This document shows positions 18,321 to 27,576 of a DNA stretch of 64,000 bases, piece after piece. Source of the DNA: Clostridiales bacterium Firm_16 (GTDB lineage: Bacteria > Bacillota > Clostridia > Saccharofermentanales > Saccharofermentanaceae); NCBI GenBank assembly GCA_001604185.1, contig LVAV01000028.1, positions 124,001-188,000 of the forward strand, in the 5' to 3' direction. The notes beneath the pieces are model-generated. The model did no database searches, was not told the DNA's origin, and saw only the letters and a program-made list of their open reading frames with translations. The position numbers were made by a program, and so were the translations under genes. Within the stretch, counting starts at the first letter, position 1. Every line of letters begins with the position of its first letter.

Positions 18321-19298
18321 TTATTTCTGTTCTGCCAGAGCCTGATTCAGATCATCACGCATGCGGAGTGCTTCCATACGAGTTGCTTTCTGGAATCCCA
18401 GGAGTTTCTCGCCGGACGGTCCTTCCATATCTGTGGTCTCCATCGGATCATAATCGACTTTCTTCCAGGCGCACATCAGACTTCTGGAAGCATTGACGAT
18501 GCCGCCTTTTCCATTGGCAAAAGAAGCCACCGCGTCTTTTCCAGATCCGCCCTGAGCGCCATAACCCGGTACCAGGATCAATGCGTGAGGCATGATTCTA
18601 CGGGCATTCACGGCCTGCTCCGGCCATGTGGCACCGACTACCGCGCCAACCGAGCTGAACCCGGATTCACCGATTACTTCCTGACCCCATTTCTCAACAT
18701 TTTCAGCCATCGCTTCATATACCATACGGCCATCTTCCAGTTTCAGATCCTGAAGATCGCCTGCTGAAGGATTGGAAGTACGTACAAGGATAAAGAGGCC
18801 TTTTCCCTTCTCCTTCGCGACATCGATGAATGGCTTGATGCCGTCAATGCCGAGATAACCATTCACTGTTACGCAGTCACAGTCGAACATGGCTTCTGTC
18901 GATTCATCGATGATCTTCGTCTCGCCGATGATCGCATTGGCATAGGCTGTCGCTGTCGTTCCGATATCGTTTCTCTTTGCGTCCGCGATGACCAGCATGC
19001 CTTTATCCTGTGCATAACGGATGGTCTTGCGCAGGGCCTGGATGCCGAAAATACCGTACATCTCATAATAGGCGAACTGTGGCTTGATGGCCGGGATGAT
19101 ATCATAAACAGCATCAATCAAGAGGCGGTTATATTCGAAGATAGCATCTTCGGTAGCTGCCTGCTTGTTTCCGCCTTGAGATTTGAAACGGTTCAACAGA
19201 CTTTCCGGAAGATAATCCAGTTTCGGATCCAGACCCATGACTGTCGGGTTATTGCATTGTGCTATCTTTCCTAATAGTGCATCAGCGAAGTTCATCAT
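18321..19298 (-). CDS. pyrF: Orotidine-5'-phosphate decarboxylase, long type
   Basis: 325 aa, the longer PyrF subtype. The catalytic Asp-Lys-Asp cluster is seen as VIADAKRNDIGTTA (Asp-x-Lys-x-x-Asp). VPGYGAQGG is the phosphate-binding loop and NASRSLM the second. It decarboxylates OMP to UMP, the last step of de novo UMP synthesis. Its start lies within the last 17 bases of pyrC; either of two adjacent ATGs (19298, 19295) could be used. Confidence 0.94.
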   Translation of the reverse strand: MMNFADALLGKIAQCNNPTVMGLDPKLDYLPESLLNRFKSQGGNKQAATEDAIFEYNRLLIDAVYDIIPAIKPQFAYYEMYGIFGIQALRKTIRYAQDKGMLVIADAKRNDIGTTATAYANAIIGETKIIDESTEAMFDCDCVTVNGYLGIDGIKPFIDVAKEKGKGLFILVRTSNPSAGDLQDLKLEDGRMVYEAMAENVEKWGQEVIGESGFSSVGAVVGATWPEQAVNARRIMPHALILVPGYGAQGGSGKDAVASFANGKGGIVNASRSLMCAWKKVDYDPMETTDMEGPSGEKLLGFQKATRMEALRMRDDLNQALAEQK

Positions 19299-20541
19299 AA
19301 GTGATCTTTCCCCCTGTTATCGTAAGTTTTACTCTGCCCTGAAGATCTGTTCCGATATAAGGCGAGTTCTTGGCCTTAGAAAGAATCTCCTCTTCTGTAT
19401 AGACATACTCTTCGTTAAGATCGGCAAGCATGATATCTGCCGGCATGCCGGTATCCAGTGTGCCTCTTCCCAGTCTCAGGATCCGAGATGGGTTGACAGC
19501 CATCTTCTCGATCAATTCTGTAAGTGTCAGATATCCCGGCTTGACCAGATATGTATAGGATACACCAAAAGCCGTCTCAAATCCTATGATTCCGTTATTG
19601 GCCAGAGAGAATTCAATATCCTTCTCATCGATGTGATGCGGAGCGTGATCCGTTACGATGCAGTCGATGGTTCCATCCTTCAATCCCTCGATCACGGCCT
19701 GACGATCATCTTCTGAGCGAAGCGGCGGATTCATCTTGAAGTTAGTATCGTATGTTTCGCAGGCATTTTCGGTCAGTGAGTAATAGTGCGGACAGGTCTC
19801 GCAGGTGACCTTTACACCACGTTTCTTGGCCTGTCGGATGATGTCGATTCCTCTTCTGGTACTTACGTGGCAGATGTGGATCGGCATATCCAGGTACTCA
19901 GCAGTCAAGATATCTCTTGCGATCATGATCTCTTCTGCGATGGCGGGTATTCCGCGCAGTCCCAGGGAAGTGGCTACTTCGCCGTCATTCATGGCACCTT
20001 CCGAGATGCTCATCTCTTCACAGTGGTTCAGTACCGGAATATCAAAGTCTGATGCATACTCCAGGACTTTCTTCAGAAGATTTGCCGTTGCGATCGGCTT
20101 TCCGTCGTCAGATACCGCCACGATTCCGGCTTCCTTCATGAGGCCGATCTCAGCCAGTTCTTTGCCCTCGAGCCCTTTGCTGGCAGCGCCGATTGGGAAC
20201 ACATTGGCAGAGCCCACAATTTCCGCTCTACGAAGGATTCCTTCCACTACTGCAGCATTATCGCAGACAGGTTTCGTATTCGGCATACAGCACACGCTTG
20301 AGAAACCGCCCTTGGCTGCACTTTTGGTTCCTGTTTCTATATCCTCGCGATATTCGAAGCCCGGCTCACGAAGATGGCAGTGCATATCTACAAGACCTGG
20401 GAAAAGCGTCAGACCATCTGCATCGATGACCTTATCTGCCTCGCCGGAAAGTTCAGACACAATAACGCCGTTTTCCAGAGCAATATCCACTTTTTCATTC
20501 TTAGAATAATGGGTTGCATTTTTGATCAAAATTCGATTCAT
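19282..20541 (-). CDS. pyrC: Dihydroorotase
   Basis: 419 aa, class I dihydroorotase. Metal-binding HxH is in DMHCHLREPG, further ligands in VLNHCE and ICHVST, and the catalytic Asp in VTDHAPHH. It cyclises carbamoyl-aspartate to dihydroorotate. The start overlaps the pyrB stop by 4 bases. Confidence 0.95.
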   Translation of the reverse strand: MNRILIKNATHYSKNEKVDIALENGVIVSELSGEADKVIDADGLTLFPGLVDMHCHLREPGFEYREDIETGTKSAAKGGFSSVCCMPNTKPVCDNAAVVEGILRRAEIVGSANVFPIGAASKGLEGKELAEIGLMKEAGIVAVSDDGKPIATANLLKKVLEYASDFDIPVLNHCEEMSISEGAMNDGEVATSLGLRGIPAIAEEIMIARDILTAEYLDMPIHICHVSTRRGIDIIRQAKKRGVKVTCETCPHYYSLTENACETYDTNFKMNPPLRSEDDRQAVIEGLKDGTIDCIVTDHAPHHIDEKDIEFSLANNGIIGFETAFGVSYTYLVKPGYLTLTELIEKMAVNPSRILRLGRGTLDTGMPADIMLADLNEEYVYTEEEILSKAKNSPYIGTDLQGRVKLTITGGKITYDELR

Positions 20542-21467
20542 TCTTGATTTCTCCTTGCCATAAGCAGGTACAGCACGGCCATTCGGACAGCTACACCATT
20601 CGTTACTTGTTCGTTGATCACTGACTGTGGGCAGTCATATACGCATGTCGGAAGTTCCACACCGTGGTTACAAGGACCCGGGTGAAGCAGGTATGCGCCT
20701 GGCTTGGCCAGTTTAAGAACATCTTCCGAGATTGAGTAGAACTTGGCATACTCGGCAACTGATGGGAATAATGATTTTTGCTGACGTTCCAGCTGTACAC
20801 GCAGACCCATGACCGCGTCCGCGTCCTTGACTGCTTCCGAAACGTTTCTGCAGACGGTACATCCCATCTTATCCAGACCGATCGGAACCATGGTCCTCGG
20901 ACCCGCCACACTTACTGTGGCGCCAAGCTTGGTCAGGCCGATCACATTGCTTCGTACTACGCGGCTGTGGTAAAGATCTCCGCAGATCGCTACCTTGAGG
21001 CCGTCGATATGTCCATACTTCTCATAGAGGGTGAACATATCCAGAAGCGCCTGTGTCGGATGTTCATTCATACCGTCTCCGGCATTTACGATAGAGGCTT
21101 TCACCCGAGGTGCCAGGAAATGCGGCGCTCCGGATTGACTGTGTCTCATAATGATGATGTCAGTAGCCATCATGTCGATGGTTCTGGCTGTATCAAGAAG
21201 GGATTCACCCTTGTTGACCGAGCTGCCCGATGTGGTAATGTTCGCACTGGCCGATCCCATATACTTAGATGCCAGTTCAAAGGAAAGTCTTGTTCTCGTA
21301 CTGTTCTCATAGAATAGTGTTACGACAGATTTTCCTTGCAGATGGGATGTTTTCTTGTTACCGGAAGTCAGCACCATCTTCATGGTCTTGGCAGTATCGA
21401 GGATCTCCATGATCTCTTCTGCCGTAAGTTGTTTTAATCCTAATAGATCCTTGCTCTTAAGTCCCAT
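20538..21467 (-). CDS. pyrB: Aspartate carbamoyltransferase catalytic chain
   Basis: 309 aa. Carbamoyl-phosphate loop STRTRLSFE, the second loop around GESLLDT, HPTQALLD and the PGP segment HPGPCNHGVEL. It condenses carbamoyl phosphate with aspartate. No pyrI regulatory chain is present, as usual for Firmicutes. ATG 21467 shares a base with the pyrR stop. Confidence 0.96.
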   Translation of the reverse strand: MGLKSKDLLGLKQLTAEEIMEILDTAKTMKMVLTSGNKKTSHLQGKSVVTLFYENSTRTRLSFELASKYMGSASANITTSGSSVNKGESLLDTARTIDMMATDIIIMRHSQSGAPHFLAPRVKASIVNAGDGMNEHPTQALLDMFTLYEKYGHIDGLKVAICGDLYHSRVVRSNVIGLTKLGATVSVAGPRTMVPIGLDKMGCTVCRNVSEAVKDADAVMGLRVQLERQQKSLFPSVAEYAKFYSISEDVLKLAKPGAYLLHPGPCNHGVELPTCVYDCPQSVINEQVTNGVAVRMAVLYLLMARRNQE

Positions 21468-22018
21468 TATTTCACCTCTTCACACAGGACGACCCGGTCC
21501 TGTCCATCTACTTCAGTAAACTGGACCTGCACCATTTCCGAGTTGGATGTCGGTACATTCTTTCCTACATAATCCGAACGAATCGGAAGCTGTCTATGTC
21601 CTCGGTCTACGAGAGTTGCCAGCTGAATGCAGGCAGGGCGTCCCATATCAAAAATCGCCTCGATCGCTGCCCGTACTGTTCTACCTGTATACAGTACATC
21701 GTCGATCAAGACGATCTTCTTATCATTGATGTTGAAAGCCATCGCCGTTCCGTTAACGACCGGATGCGCCGCAAGCGTGCTCAGGTCATCACGGTAAAAG
21801 GTAATGTCCAGGATTCCGACTTCCGGCTTGATGCCTTCTACTTCTTCCAGAATCGCTGCGATACGGTTAGCCATGGGCACACCTCTTCGCTGGACACCGA
21901 CCAAAGCCACATTCTCCAGGCCTTTGTTCTTCTCGATGATCTCGTGTGCAATTCGTATCAAAGCACGGTGCACAGCCTGTTCATCCATAAGAACGGTCTT
22001 CTCATGAAACTCCTTCAA
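21467..22018 (-). CDS. pyrR: PyrR, bifunctional pyr mRNA-binding attenuator and uracil phosphoribosyltransferase
   Basis: 183 aa from TTG 22018, eight bases after AAGGAG; an in-frame GTG at 22027 lies on top of that site and is less likely. The PRPP signature is [15 protein letters not shown] and the N-terminus ([18 protein letters not shown]) matches PyrR. With bound UMP it stabilises an anti-antiterminator in the leader upstream of its own gene, causing termination. The full leader switch is visible at 22054-22190. Confidence 0.95.
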   Translation of the reverse strand: MKEFHEKTVLMDEQAVHRALIRIAHEIIEKNKGLENVALVGVQRRGVPMANRIAAILEEVEGIKPEVGILDITFYRDDLSTLAAHPVVNGTAMAFNINDKKIVLIDDVLYTGRTVRAAIEAIFDMGRPACIQLATLVDRGHRQLPIRSDYVGKNVPTSNSEMVQVQFTEVDGQDRVVLCEEVK

Positions 22019-22049
22019 GTAAATCACTCCTTCCCATCAAACAAACGGC

Positions 22050-22093
22050 AAAAAACCGACTTCTCAGGCTATTGGCATCCCTTAAAGTCGGTT
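22050..22093 (-). terminator. pyr operon attenuator terminator
   Basis: On the minus strand AACCGACTT and AAGTCGGTT form a 9-bp stem (arms 22085-22093 and 22054-22062) followed by a run of six T. It ends ~30 bases before the pyrR start, the place of a leader attenuator. Confidence 0.92.
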
Positions 22094-22157
22094 CTTCATA
22101 CCAGTATATATCATGCAGCTAGGCTACAGGAATCGGTTCAATATTATCGACATATTA

Positions 22158-22190
22158 CCTTTCTGTACTCTCTTGGAACAGACTTAAAGG
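22158..22190 (-). promoter_or_regulatory. PyrR-binding anti-antiterminator and antiterminator strand
   Basis: In the leader RNA CCUUU ... AAAGG and CUGU ... ACAG form a bulged stem topped by UCCAAGAGAG, close to the PyrR target UCCAGAGAGG. The same 5' strand CCUUUAAGUC (22181-22190) can instead pair, 9 of 10, with GACUUUAAGG (22080-22089), which contains the 5' arm of the terminator. The two folds exclude each other, the PyrR mechanism. Confidence 0.8.
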
Positions 22191-22203
22191 TTACGCTGAT
22201 AAG

Positions 22204-22232
22204 ATGATAATCCAATCTTTCGAAAAAGGCAA
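22204..22232 (-). promoter_or_regulatory. pyr operon promoter
   Basis: TTGCCT (22227-22232), 17 bp, TATCAT (22204-22209) on the minus strand. Transcription would begin near 22197, giving a ~180-nt leader that contains the whole PyrR switch. Confidence 0.7.
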
Positions 22233-22241
22233 CAGGCAAAA

Positions 22242-22976
22242 TTACCATACCGGATCTTCATCGTAATACCAGTTCCAGTCTTGCGCCTGACCCTGAGCTT
22301 TTCGGCGCTGGTCAGCACGTTCACTGTTTGCACGGGACATACGATCTTTCAATTCACTCTGCATCTGACTCTGGCGTGATTCGTCAGCACCCCTTCCATC
22401 GGGATTTGTATTGCCGGAACTGTCGTTGGTATCGTTTTGCGAATCCGATTCATCCGAAGATTCGCTCTGACTTTCTTTCTGCTGCTCCGCTTCTTCAAGC
22501 ATCTGTTTGATCTCATCATAAAGACGTTGAGCGCGGTTGTTGTGTCCATCTCCATCATCCGTCGCACATTCATGCTCAGACAGAATATCCAGGCATTCTT
22601 TGAGAACTTCGATCCTTTCGTCTAAGGCTTCCTTATCTTCCACCTCCTCTGGCAACATGGCAAGTTTTGCCAAAGCCAGATTGATTCGGATCTGACAATC
22701 CCGGTCATCTTCTTCCGGCGGATCCAGTTCAAGAGCAATCTCATAGTTCTTGATGGCTTCCGCGTAATCTCTCTGCTTATAGTAAACGTTTCCGTTATTA
22801 TAATAAACTATGTATCGCTCCGTGAAATTCATGGTTTCAAGAAGTGAGAAATTCTCTTTATAATATCCGTCTTTATACTTTGAAATGACCCATTCATTAT
22901 AGAAATAGGTAAAACTAAACTTCAAAAGGACCAGACCGAGAACGGTAAATGCAATGTAAATGACTGTCTTTCTCAT
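22242..22976 (-). CDS. TPR membrane protein of the Bat-like operon
   Basis: 244 aa from ATG 22976, overlapping the upstream VWA gene stop, with GGAGG eight bases upstream. One TM helix (~5-22), then a tetratricopeptide-like part (~50-85, YNNGNVYYKQRDYAEAIKNY) and a long acidic Gln/Ser/Asp/Asn-rich tail ending in Trp/Tyr-rich residues. In BatABCDE (aerotolerance) operons a TPR protein (BatC) follows the VWA proteins, which is the position here. Molecular function unknown. Confidence 0.75.
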   Translation of the reverse strand: MRKTVIYIAFTVLGLVLLKFSFTYFYNEWVISKYKDGYYKENFSLLETMNFTERYIVYYNNGNVYYKQRDYAEAIKNYEIALELDPPEEDDRDCQIRINLALAKLAMLPEEVEDKEALDERIEVLKECLDILSEHECATDDGDGHNNRAQRLYDEIKQMLEEAEQQKESQSESSDESDSQNDTNDSSGNTNPDGRGADESRQSQMQSELKDRMSRANSERADQRRKAQGQAQDWNWYYDEDPVW

Positions 22977-23938
22977 TCTTTCAACCTCCATTTATAGTAA
23001 ACAAGATCATAGATCAGCAACACGGCCAGCGGGATCGCAAACCAATAATATGTCTCGGCATATCCATTAACCTTGTTGGTATCCATATCTGCTACTTTGG
23101 TAATATAATCCGTGTTTTCAGCAATGACATCGCGGATCATAGACGGCTTTGTCATATGGTAATAAAAGATTTCCAGATCGGATGCGATCAATTTCAGGTT
23201 CTTTTCATCGTATTTGGAAATTGCATCCACAAGCTTTCCCTTCGAATCGCGTGTCTGCATATAGAATGGCTCGCCATAGTCACCCTCATAAGAATGAACC
23301 TTCATTTTTCCGCCCTTTTCCGTACCATATCCCAGAACAGCGCCGCTATATATATACGGTTCTGCACTCTTGAAAGATCCCAGTTTCTGTTTCTTCGATG
23401 TATTCTCTCCATCGCTGAAGAAATAAACCAGGCGGAGACGATCCGGATTCTGTTCCTCTGCACGTTCCAGAGTATCCTTCATCATTATAAACGGAGTATT
23501 TAATGTTGTTCCGTTCGCATAATACTGAGTCTGGCCTTCCATGGAATTAATAGCAGTCATGATAATATCTCTGTCACTTGTAAAAGGTGTCAGACGATAA
23601 GCGACATTTCCGAATTCGATAACCGAGAAATGCGCGCCCTCCAATTTATCCATTATATATTCACAGTCACTCTTAACGGCATCGATCCTTCGACCGTTAC
23701 CATCGTAGTCTTCCGCAAGCATACTCATGGAATTATCAATAACAAGGAGAACGTCAAGATTCATCTCCCGCTTCTCTACTTCACCGGACGGCACCATAAT
23801 ACGGAGGTTCAATGTGAAGATCAAACCAACGATCAGGATCTGACGGATATAGTTCCATATACCCTTTCGCTTCATAGCCAGCATAAGGATACAAAGAATA
23901 GTCATTAACCAAATTGGGATAATCGGATTTGTTGTCAT
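22973..23938 (-). CDS. VWA-domain membrane protein (BatA/BatB-like)
   Basis: 321 aa: TM helices near both ends (about residues 8-40 and 297-313) flank a von Willebrand A domain with the metal site DNSMS (LLVIDNSMSMLAEDYDG) and the later Asp of FFSDGENTS. It overlaps its neighbours on both sides by 4 bases (ATGA), so translation is coupled. MoxR-VWA systems are thought to act as chaperones for protein complexes; the client here is not visible. Confidence 0.85.
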   Translation of the reverse strand: MTTNPIIPIWLMTILCILMLAMKRKGIWNYIRQILIVGLIFTLNLRIMVPSGEVEKREMNLDVLLVIDNSMSMLAEDYDGNGRRIDAVKSDCEYIMDKLEGAHFSVIEFGNVAYRLTPFTSDRDIIMTAINSMEGQTQYYANGTTLNTPFIMMKDTLERAEEQNPDRLRLVYFFSDGENTSKKQKLGSFKSAEPYIYSGAVLGYGTEKGGKMKVHSYEGDYGEPFYMQTRDSKGKLVDAISKYDEKNLKLIASDLEIFYYHMTKPSMIRDVIAENTDYITKVADMDTNKVNGYAETYYWFAIPLAVLLIYDLVYYKWRLKE

Positions 23939-24945
23939 ACTCTTAACCTTCTGCTAACGATAAAATATGTGCACATAGCAATTGCAAATAGAATCACCAG
24001 TTTTTCCGGGAACTCTGTAACGGTGACATCTGTTTTATATAATACAGATGTATCTGTCTTCTCCAGTGAAGTTACAAGATCATCGACCATCGTAGGGGAT
24101 GTCATTGTATACAGAGCACCACCCGTTTTTTCACAGGCAGCTTTATAATCTTCATAATCCACAACATACTCAGGAGCTGCGCCGAATACCTTTATGTCGT
24201 AGGCCATACACAAATCAGCCGCTTCACCCAGTGTAGCGAATGGATCGCCATACAGTTCATTATCCGTAGACAGAATAATAACGCGAGTACGGTCCTTATC
24301 CGTTTCCAGATCCGGGAACTGGAAGATCGTAGAGGCCAGACCGTCACCGATCAGCGAGGAACCGGAACCATACGAGTCGGTAAGTGTGCCATCGATGATA
24401 TACTGATACTTCATTAATGCTTCTGAATTAAGATATCCCGTATCAAGTCCCAGCGCGATCTTACATGCTTCTGCAATCTGGTCCAGGGAATCCAGAATAT
24501 AATCATAATCTGTAGTAAGCGGGACAAGGGTTGCAGTCTGACAGTTAAAGACAGTAATGCCGAAACGCTCACCCTTGAGGTTCTTAACGAATTCTTTCAA
24601 CTTCGTGACGACCTGAAGATCGACCTCGAACATGGATCCGGATGTATCCAGACAAAGCATGATATCACGGTTATGGATCTCCGTCGTATGCTTATATACC
24701 CTTGATGGTCTGGCAAGAAGCCCCATCAAAGAAGTAAGTCCGACTACCAGTGCCGCAATAAGAAGAACTTTACAGACTCGGAATTCCAGAACCTTGCGTC
24801 TGAAATAGGAAGTTTGCTCAACAAACTCTGTGTTTGCGACCTTCTTTCCGTTTTTCTTGCTCTTTATGAACCCGAACCCTAACAAGGCCAGGATCACTAT
24901 GATCGGAATTCCGGTATAGATTGCAATAGGATTTTTTAATTCCAT
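23935..24945 (-). CDS. VWA-domain membrane protein (BatA-like)
   Basis: 336 aa with N-terminal TM helices (~7-25 and ~58-78), a VWA domain with an intact MIDAS motif (LCLDTSGSMFEVDL) and a C-terminal TM helix (~312-330). It is the paralogue of the next gene. Its start overlaps the end of the preceding small membrane protein gene by 10 bases. Confidence 0.86.
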   Translation of the reverse strand: MELKNPIAIYTGIPIIVILALLGFGFIKSKKNGKKVANTEFVEQTSYFRRKVLEFRVCKVLLIAALVVGLTSLMGLLARPSRVYKHTTEIHNRDIMLCLDTSGSMFEVDLQVVTKLKEFVKNLKGERFGITVFNCQTATLVPLTTDYDYILDSLDQIAEACKIALGLDTGYLNSEALMKYQYIIDGTLTDSYGSGSSLIGDGLASTIFQFPDLETDKDRTRVIILSTDNELYGDPFATLGEAADLCMAYDIKVFGAAPEYVVDYEDYKAACEKTGGALYTMTSPTMVDDLVTSLEKTDTSVLYKTDVTVTEFPEKLVILFAIAMCTYFIVSRRLRV

Positions 24946-25427
24946 GCCTGAATGACCTTCCTTGCATCTGAAATAGAGTTCATCGTATCTTTCTCGGTAC
25001 GAAGCGCGAACTCAGGCGCATAGAATTCCTCGATCAGAGAACTTACACTGGCAAACCGCGTGGCCTTCAACTCAGAAAGAGAGAAAGTCTGGGTATTGAC
25101 ACCGGTCATCTCATTAACGAAAAGTCGGACGATAGCCGAAAGTTCCTGATGGGCGATACGTACATCGATCTCTTTGCTGACATATTTACGCTGCACGACA
25201 TCGATTCGGGAAAGATAGTCCATACGGATCTCCATCGGATCTCTCTTCTTGACTACAACCGGCTTCTCTTCCTTCGGCTTCGGAACCTTTCTTGTTCCTT
25301 GCTTCAGTATCTTAAGATAATAAAGAACAATAAGCGTAACGATACCTGCAACGAGGAGCGCACCAAGAATCACCAACGGAAGCCAGGCATAGGAGAATGG
25401 ATCTTGTAATTCAACGGATGTTTGCAT
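24936..25427 (-). CDS. Small membrane protein of the MoxR/Bat operon
   Basis: 163 aa from ATG 25427, which overlaps the end of the DUF58 gene; GGAG lies ten bases upstream. A longer in-frame start at 25547 would be embedded in DUF58. One TM helix (~15-41), a basic Lys/Pro-rich linker, then a ~90-residue soluble alpha-helical domain. The place corresponds to the DUF4381-type gene often found between DUF58 and VWA genes, but I cannot confirm the family. Confidence 0.72.
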   Translation of the reverse strand: MQTSVELQDPFSYAWLPLVILGALLVAGIVTLIVLYYLKILKQGTRKVPKPKEEKPVVVKKRDPMEIRMDYLSRIDVVQRKYVSKEIDVRIAHQELSAIVRLFVNEMTGVNTQTFSLSELKATRFASVSSLIEEFYAPEFALRTEKDTMNSISDARKVIQAWN

Positions 25428-26289
25428 ATCTGTGTTTCTCCAATAATTCCGTAATCTTGTATGAAATATCTTCCTTCGTTCCGACATTGGTACAAAGAAT
25501 TGCATGATGCTTGAGTTTCTTCTCGTTCTTCTCACTGATATCTTCACGGATCAACTGCTCCATCTTGGCAAGCTTCTTGTTTTCCGTGATAAAAGCAGGC
25601 AGATAATGATTCGAGTCGATCTTATAGGCCGGTTTTCCGGCCATAGTAGCATCATTGATGTTGATGAACAACATATCATGCTGACACATCAACTTCTTTA
25701 GTAGCTGTTCCTGAATCGAATCGATTCCCTTCATATCCGTAACTACGAATATGACCATCTTTCTTCTGAAATGCTTGAGAAGATACTCCAGGGTCTTGTT
25801 CAGGTCGGACTTCTTCGAATGCTGGACGTCCTTATCGTAGGACGCGAGAAAATTCTCTACATCATAGAGACGGGTACGCAAAGGGAAAAACTTCATTTTG
25901 CCGTCAATATCATAGAGGGCTCCGACAAAGTCGCCATTTGAATATGTAAGATAGGCGATCGTACCGGCTGCATAGATTGCAACATCTTTCTTTAGTTCCA
26001 CATTATTATCGGTATGCGCATTCATCTTCGCACCGGTATCGAAGATCAACAGAATATTGTGCTTCTTCTCCGCAACGAAACGCTTTACCAATAACGAACG
26101 GCTTCGAGAGGATGCCTTCCAGTCGATATCTCGGATGTTGTCACCCGGAATATACTCACGGAGATCCTCGAAATTGAGGCTTCGTCCCATGAAGACCGAC
26201 TTATAGGATCCATCGAGGATACTAGATGCCTTGATGTTGGTATGGATCGATATATTCGCCTTTATTCTTGAAATGTAATCCAGAATCAT
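25411..26289 (-). CDS. DUF58-domain protein
   Basis: 292 aa with the DUF58 signature GRSLNFEDLREYIPGDNIRDIDWKAS (residues ~36-60, read as F-x-x-x-R-x-Y-x-x-G-D-x-x-R-x-I-D-W) and a degenerate VWA-like C-terminal half. Such proteins accompany MoxR ATPases. The start overlaps the moxR stop by 4 bases. Confidence 0.88.
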   Translation of the reverse strand: MILDYISRIKANISIHTNIKASSILDGSYKSVFMGRSLNFEDLREYIPGDNIRDIDWKASSRSRSLLVKRFVAEKKHNILLIFDTGAKMNAHTDNNVELKKDVAIYAAGTIAYLTYSNGDFVGALYDIDGKMKFFPLRTRLYDVENFLASYDKDVQHSKKSDLNKTLEYLLKHFRRKMVIFVVTDMKGIDSIQEQLLKKLMCQHDMLFININDATMAGKPAYKIDSNHYLPAFITENKKLAKMEQLIREDISEKNEKKLKHHAILCTNVGTKEDISYKITELLEKHRYANIR

Positions 26290-27275
26290 GGTGCGGTAAT
26301 GGCTCCTACGATCTTATCGATGATCTGTTCTTCTGTAACACCATCGGCTACGGCGGCAAAGTTCAAGGAAATACGATGACGCAATACACTGTGGATCAAT
26401 GTCTTGACATCATCCGGTGTAACATAACCACGACCGTTGATCAGAGCAACTGCCTTGGAAACTTCCATAAGAGAGATACAACCACGGGTACTTGAACCAA
26501 GGATGATGTACTCGGCAAGTTCCTTGCCGATAAACTTCTCGGCATTACGTGTCGCACTTACGATGCTGATGATATAACGCTTGATGGAATCATCCAGGTA
26601 AACTTTCTTGGCACACTGCTGCAGGAAATAAAGATCTTCCAGTTCCACAACAGACTCAGTATGGGAGAATACATCCTTCTCGATACGGTTAAGGATTTCA
26701 AATTCTTCCTCCTGAGACGGATAATCGATCTTCTCTTTAATAAGGAAACGGTCCAGCTGAGCTTCGGAAAGGAGATAAGTACCTTCCTGCTCGATCGGGT
26801 TCTGTGTCGCGATAACCGTGAAGATCTTCGGCATCTGGTAGATCAGACCGCCGATGGTCGTCTGATGCTCCTGCATGACTTCAAGCATAGCACTCTGTGT
26901 CTTCGCACTGGAACGGTTGATCTCATCGAGAAGAACAAAGTTGGCATAAACCGGGCCAAGCTTGGTTTCAAATGTGTTCGTGGTGTAATTAAAGATCTGG
27001 GTACCGATGATATCACTCGGAAGAAGGTCCGGAGTACACTGGATACGGGAGAATTTACCATTTACCGCATCCGTCAATGTCTTAGCGGCTGTGGTCTTAG
27101 CAAGACCCGGAACCGATTCCAGCAGGATATGTCCATTCGAGATGATAGAGATCAGCAACGACCATCCCAGTCGGGTCTGACCAACCATCTTCTGATAATA
27201 TGAGGTAGTGATCTTCGTAATAATGTCTTTGCATTTCTCCAGATCTGCATTAGTGATTTCAGAACGATTTTCCAT
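26286..27275 (-). CDS. MoxR-family AAA+ ATPase
   Basis: 329 aa. Walker A is SVPGLAKTT, Walker B LLDEINRSS, sensor 1 IATQNP with the arginine region AQLDRF, all in MoxR spacing. AAGGAG precedes the ATG. It is first of a tightly overlapping six-gene operon (moxR, DUF58, small TM protein, two VWA proteins, TPR protein). Family members work with VWA proteins as metal- and ATP-dependent chaperones. Confidence 0.92.
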   Translation of the reverse strand: MENRSEITNADLEKCKDIITKITTSYYQKMVGQTRLGWSLLISIISNGHILLESVPGLAKTTAAKTLTDAVNGKFSRIQCTPDLLPSDIIGTQIFNYTTNTFETKLGPVYANFVLLDEINRSSAKTQSAMLEVMQEHQTTIGGLIYQMPKIFTVIATQNPIEQEGTYLLSEAQLDRFLIKEKIDYPSQEEEFEILNRIEKDVFSHTESVVELEDLYFLQQCAKKVYLDDSIKRYIISIVSATRNAEKFIGKELAEYIILGSSTRGCISLMEVSKAVALINGRGYVTPDDVKTLIHSVLRHRISLNFAAVADGVTEEQIIDKIVGAITAP

Positions 27276-27401
27276 TTAACCTTCTCCTTTTGATATGTTA
27301 TGCATACAACTAAATATAGTATTTCATATTTAGGTACTTTGTAAATGACAATTCTTTCATATTATTCGTATGCTAAGTCGCTTTATACCCTGACATGACT
27401 C

Positions 27402-27433
27402 ACCCCCACGGATGATTGCTCGTCCATGGGGGT
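27402..27433 (-). repeat. GC-rich hairpin downstream of tRNA-Leu
   Basis: ACCCCCA (27402-27408) and TGGGGGT (27427-27433) with partial GGA/TCC pairing inside. It sits 15 bp after the 3' end of the tRNA-Leu gene on its strand. There is no T-run, so it may be a 3' processing or termination element. Confidence 0.5.
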
Positions 27434-27447
27434 ATCAACATGTTCAT

Positions 27448-27532
27448 TGGTGGGGCTGATGGGACTTGAACCCATACGATTTAAGGTCGGCAGATTTTGA
27501 GTCTGCTGCGTCTGCCATTCCGCCACAACCCC
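27448..27532 (-). tRNA. tRNA-Leu (CAA)
   Basis: An 85-nt cloverleaf with encoded CCA: acceptor GGGGTTG pairs with CAGCCCC, anticodon stem GCAGA/TCTGC encloses CTCAAAA, giving anticodon CAA. The long variable arm fits a class II leucine tRNA. The T arm holds GGTTCAAGTCC. Confidence 0.95.
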
Positions 27533-27547
27533 GTTGCGACGGAGATA

Positions 27548-27576
27548 ATATTAGCACACTCAAAAACCACTGTCAA
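27548..27576 (-). promoter_or_regulatory. tRNA-Leu (CAA) promoter
   Basis: TTGACA (27571-27576), exactly 17 bp, TAATAT (27548-27553), minus strand. The -35 overlaps the galE stop codon. Transcription would start about 10 bp before the tRNA. Confidence 0.85.
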
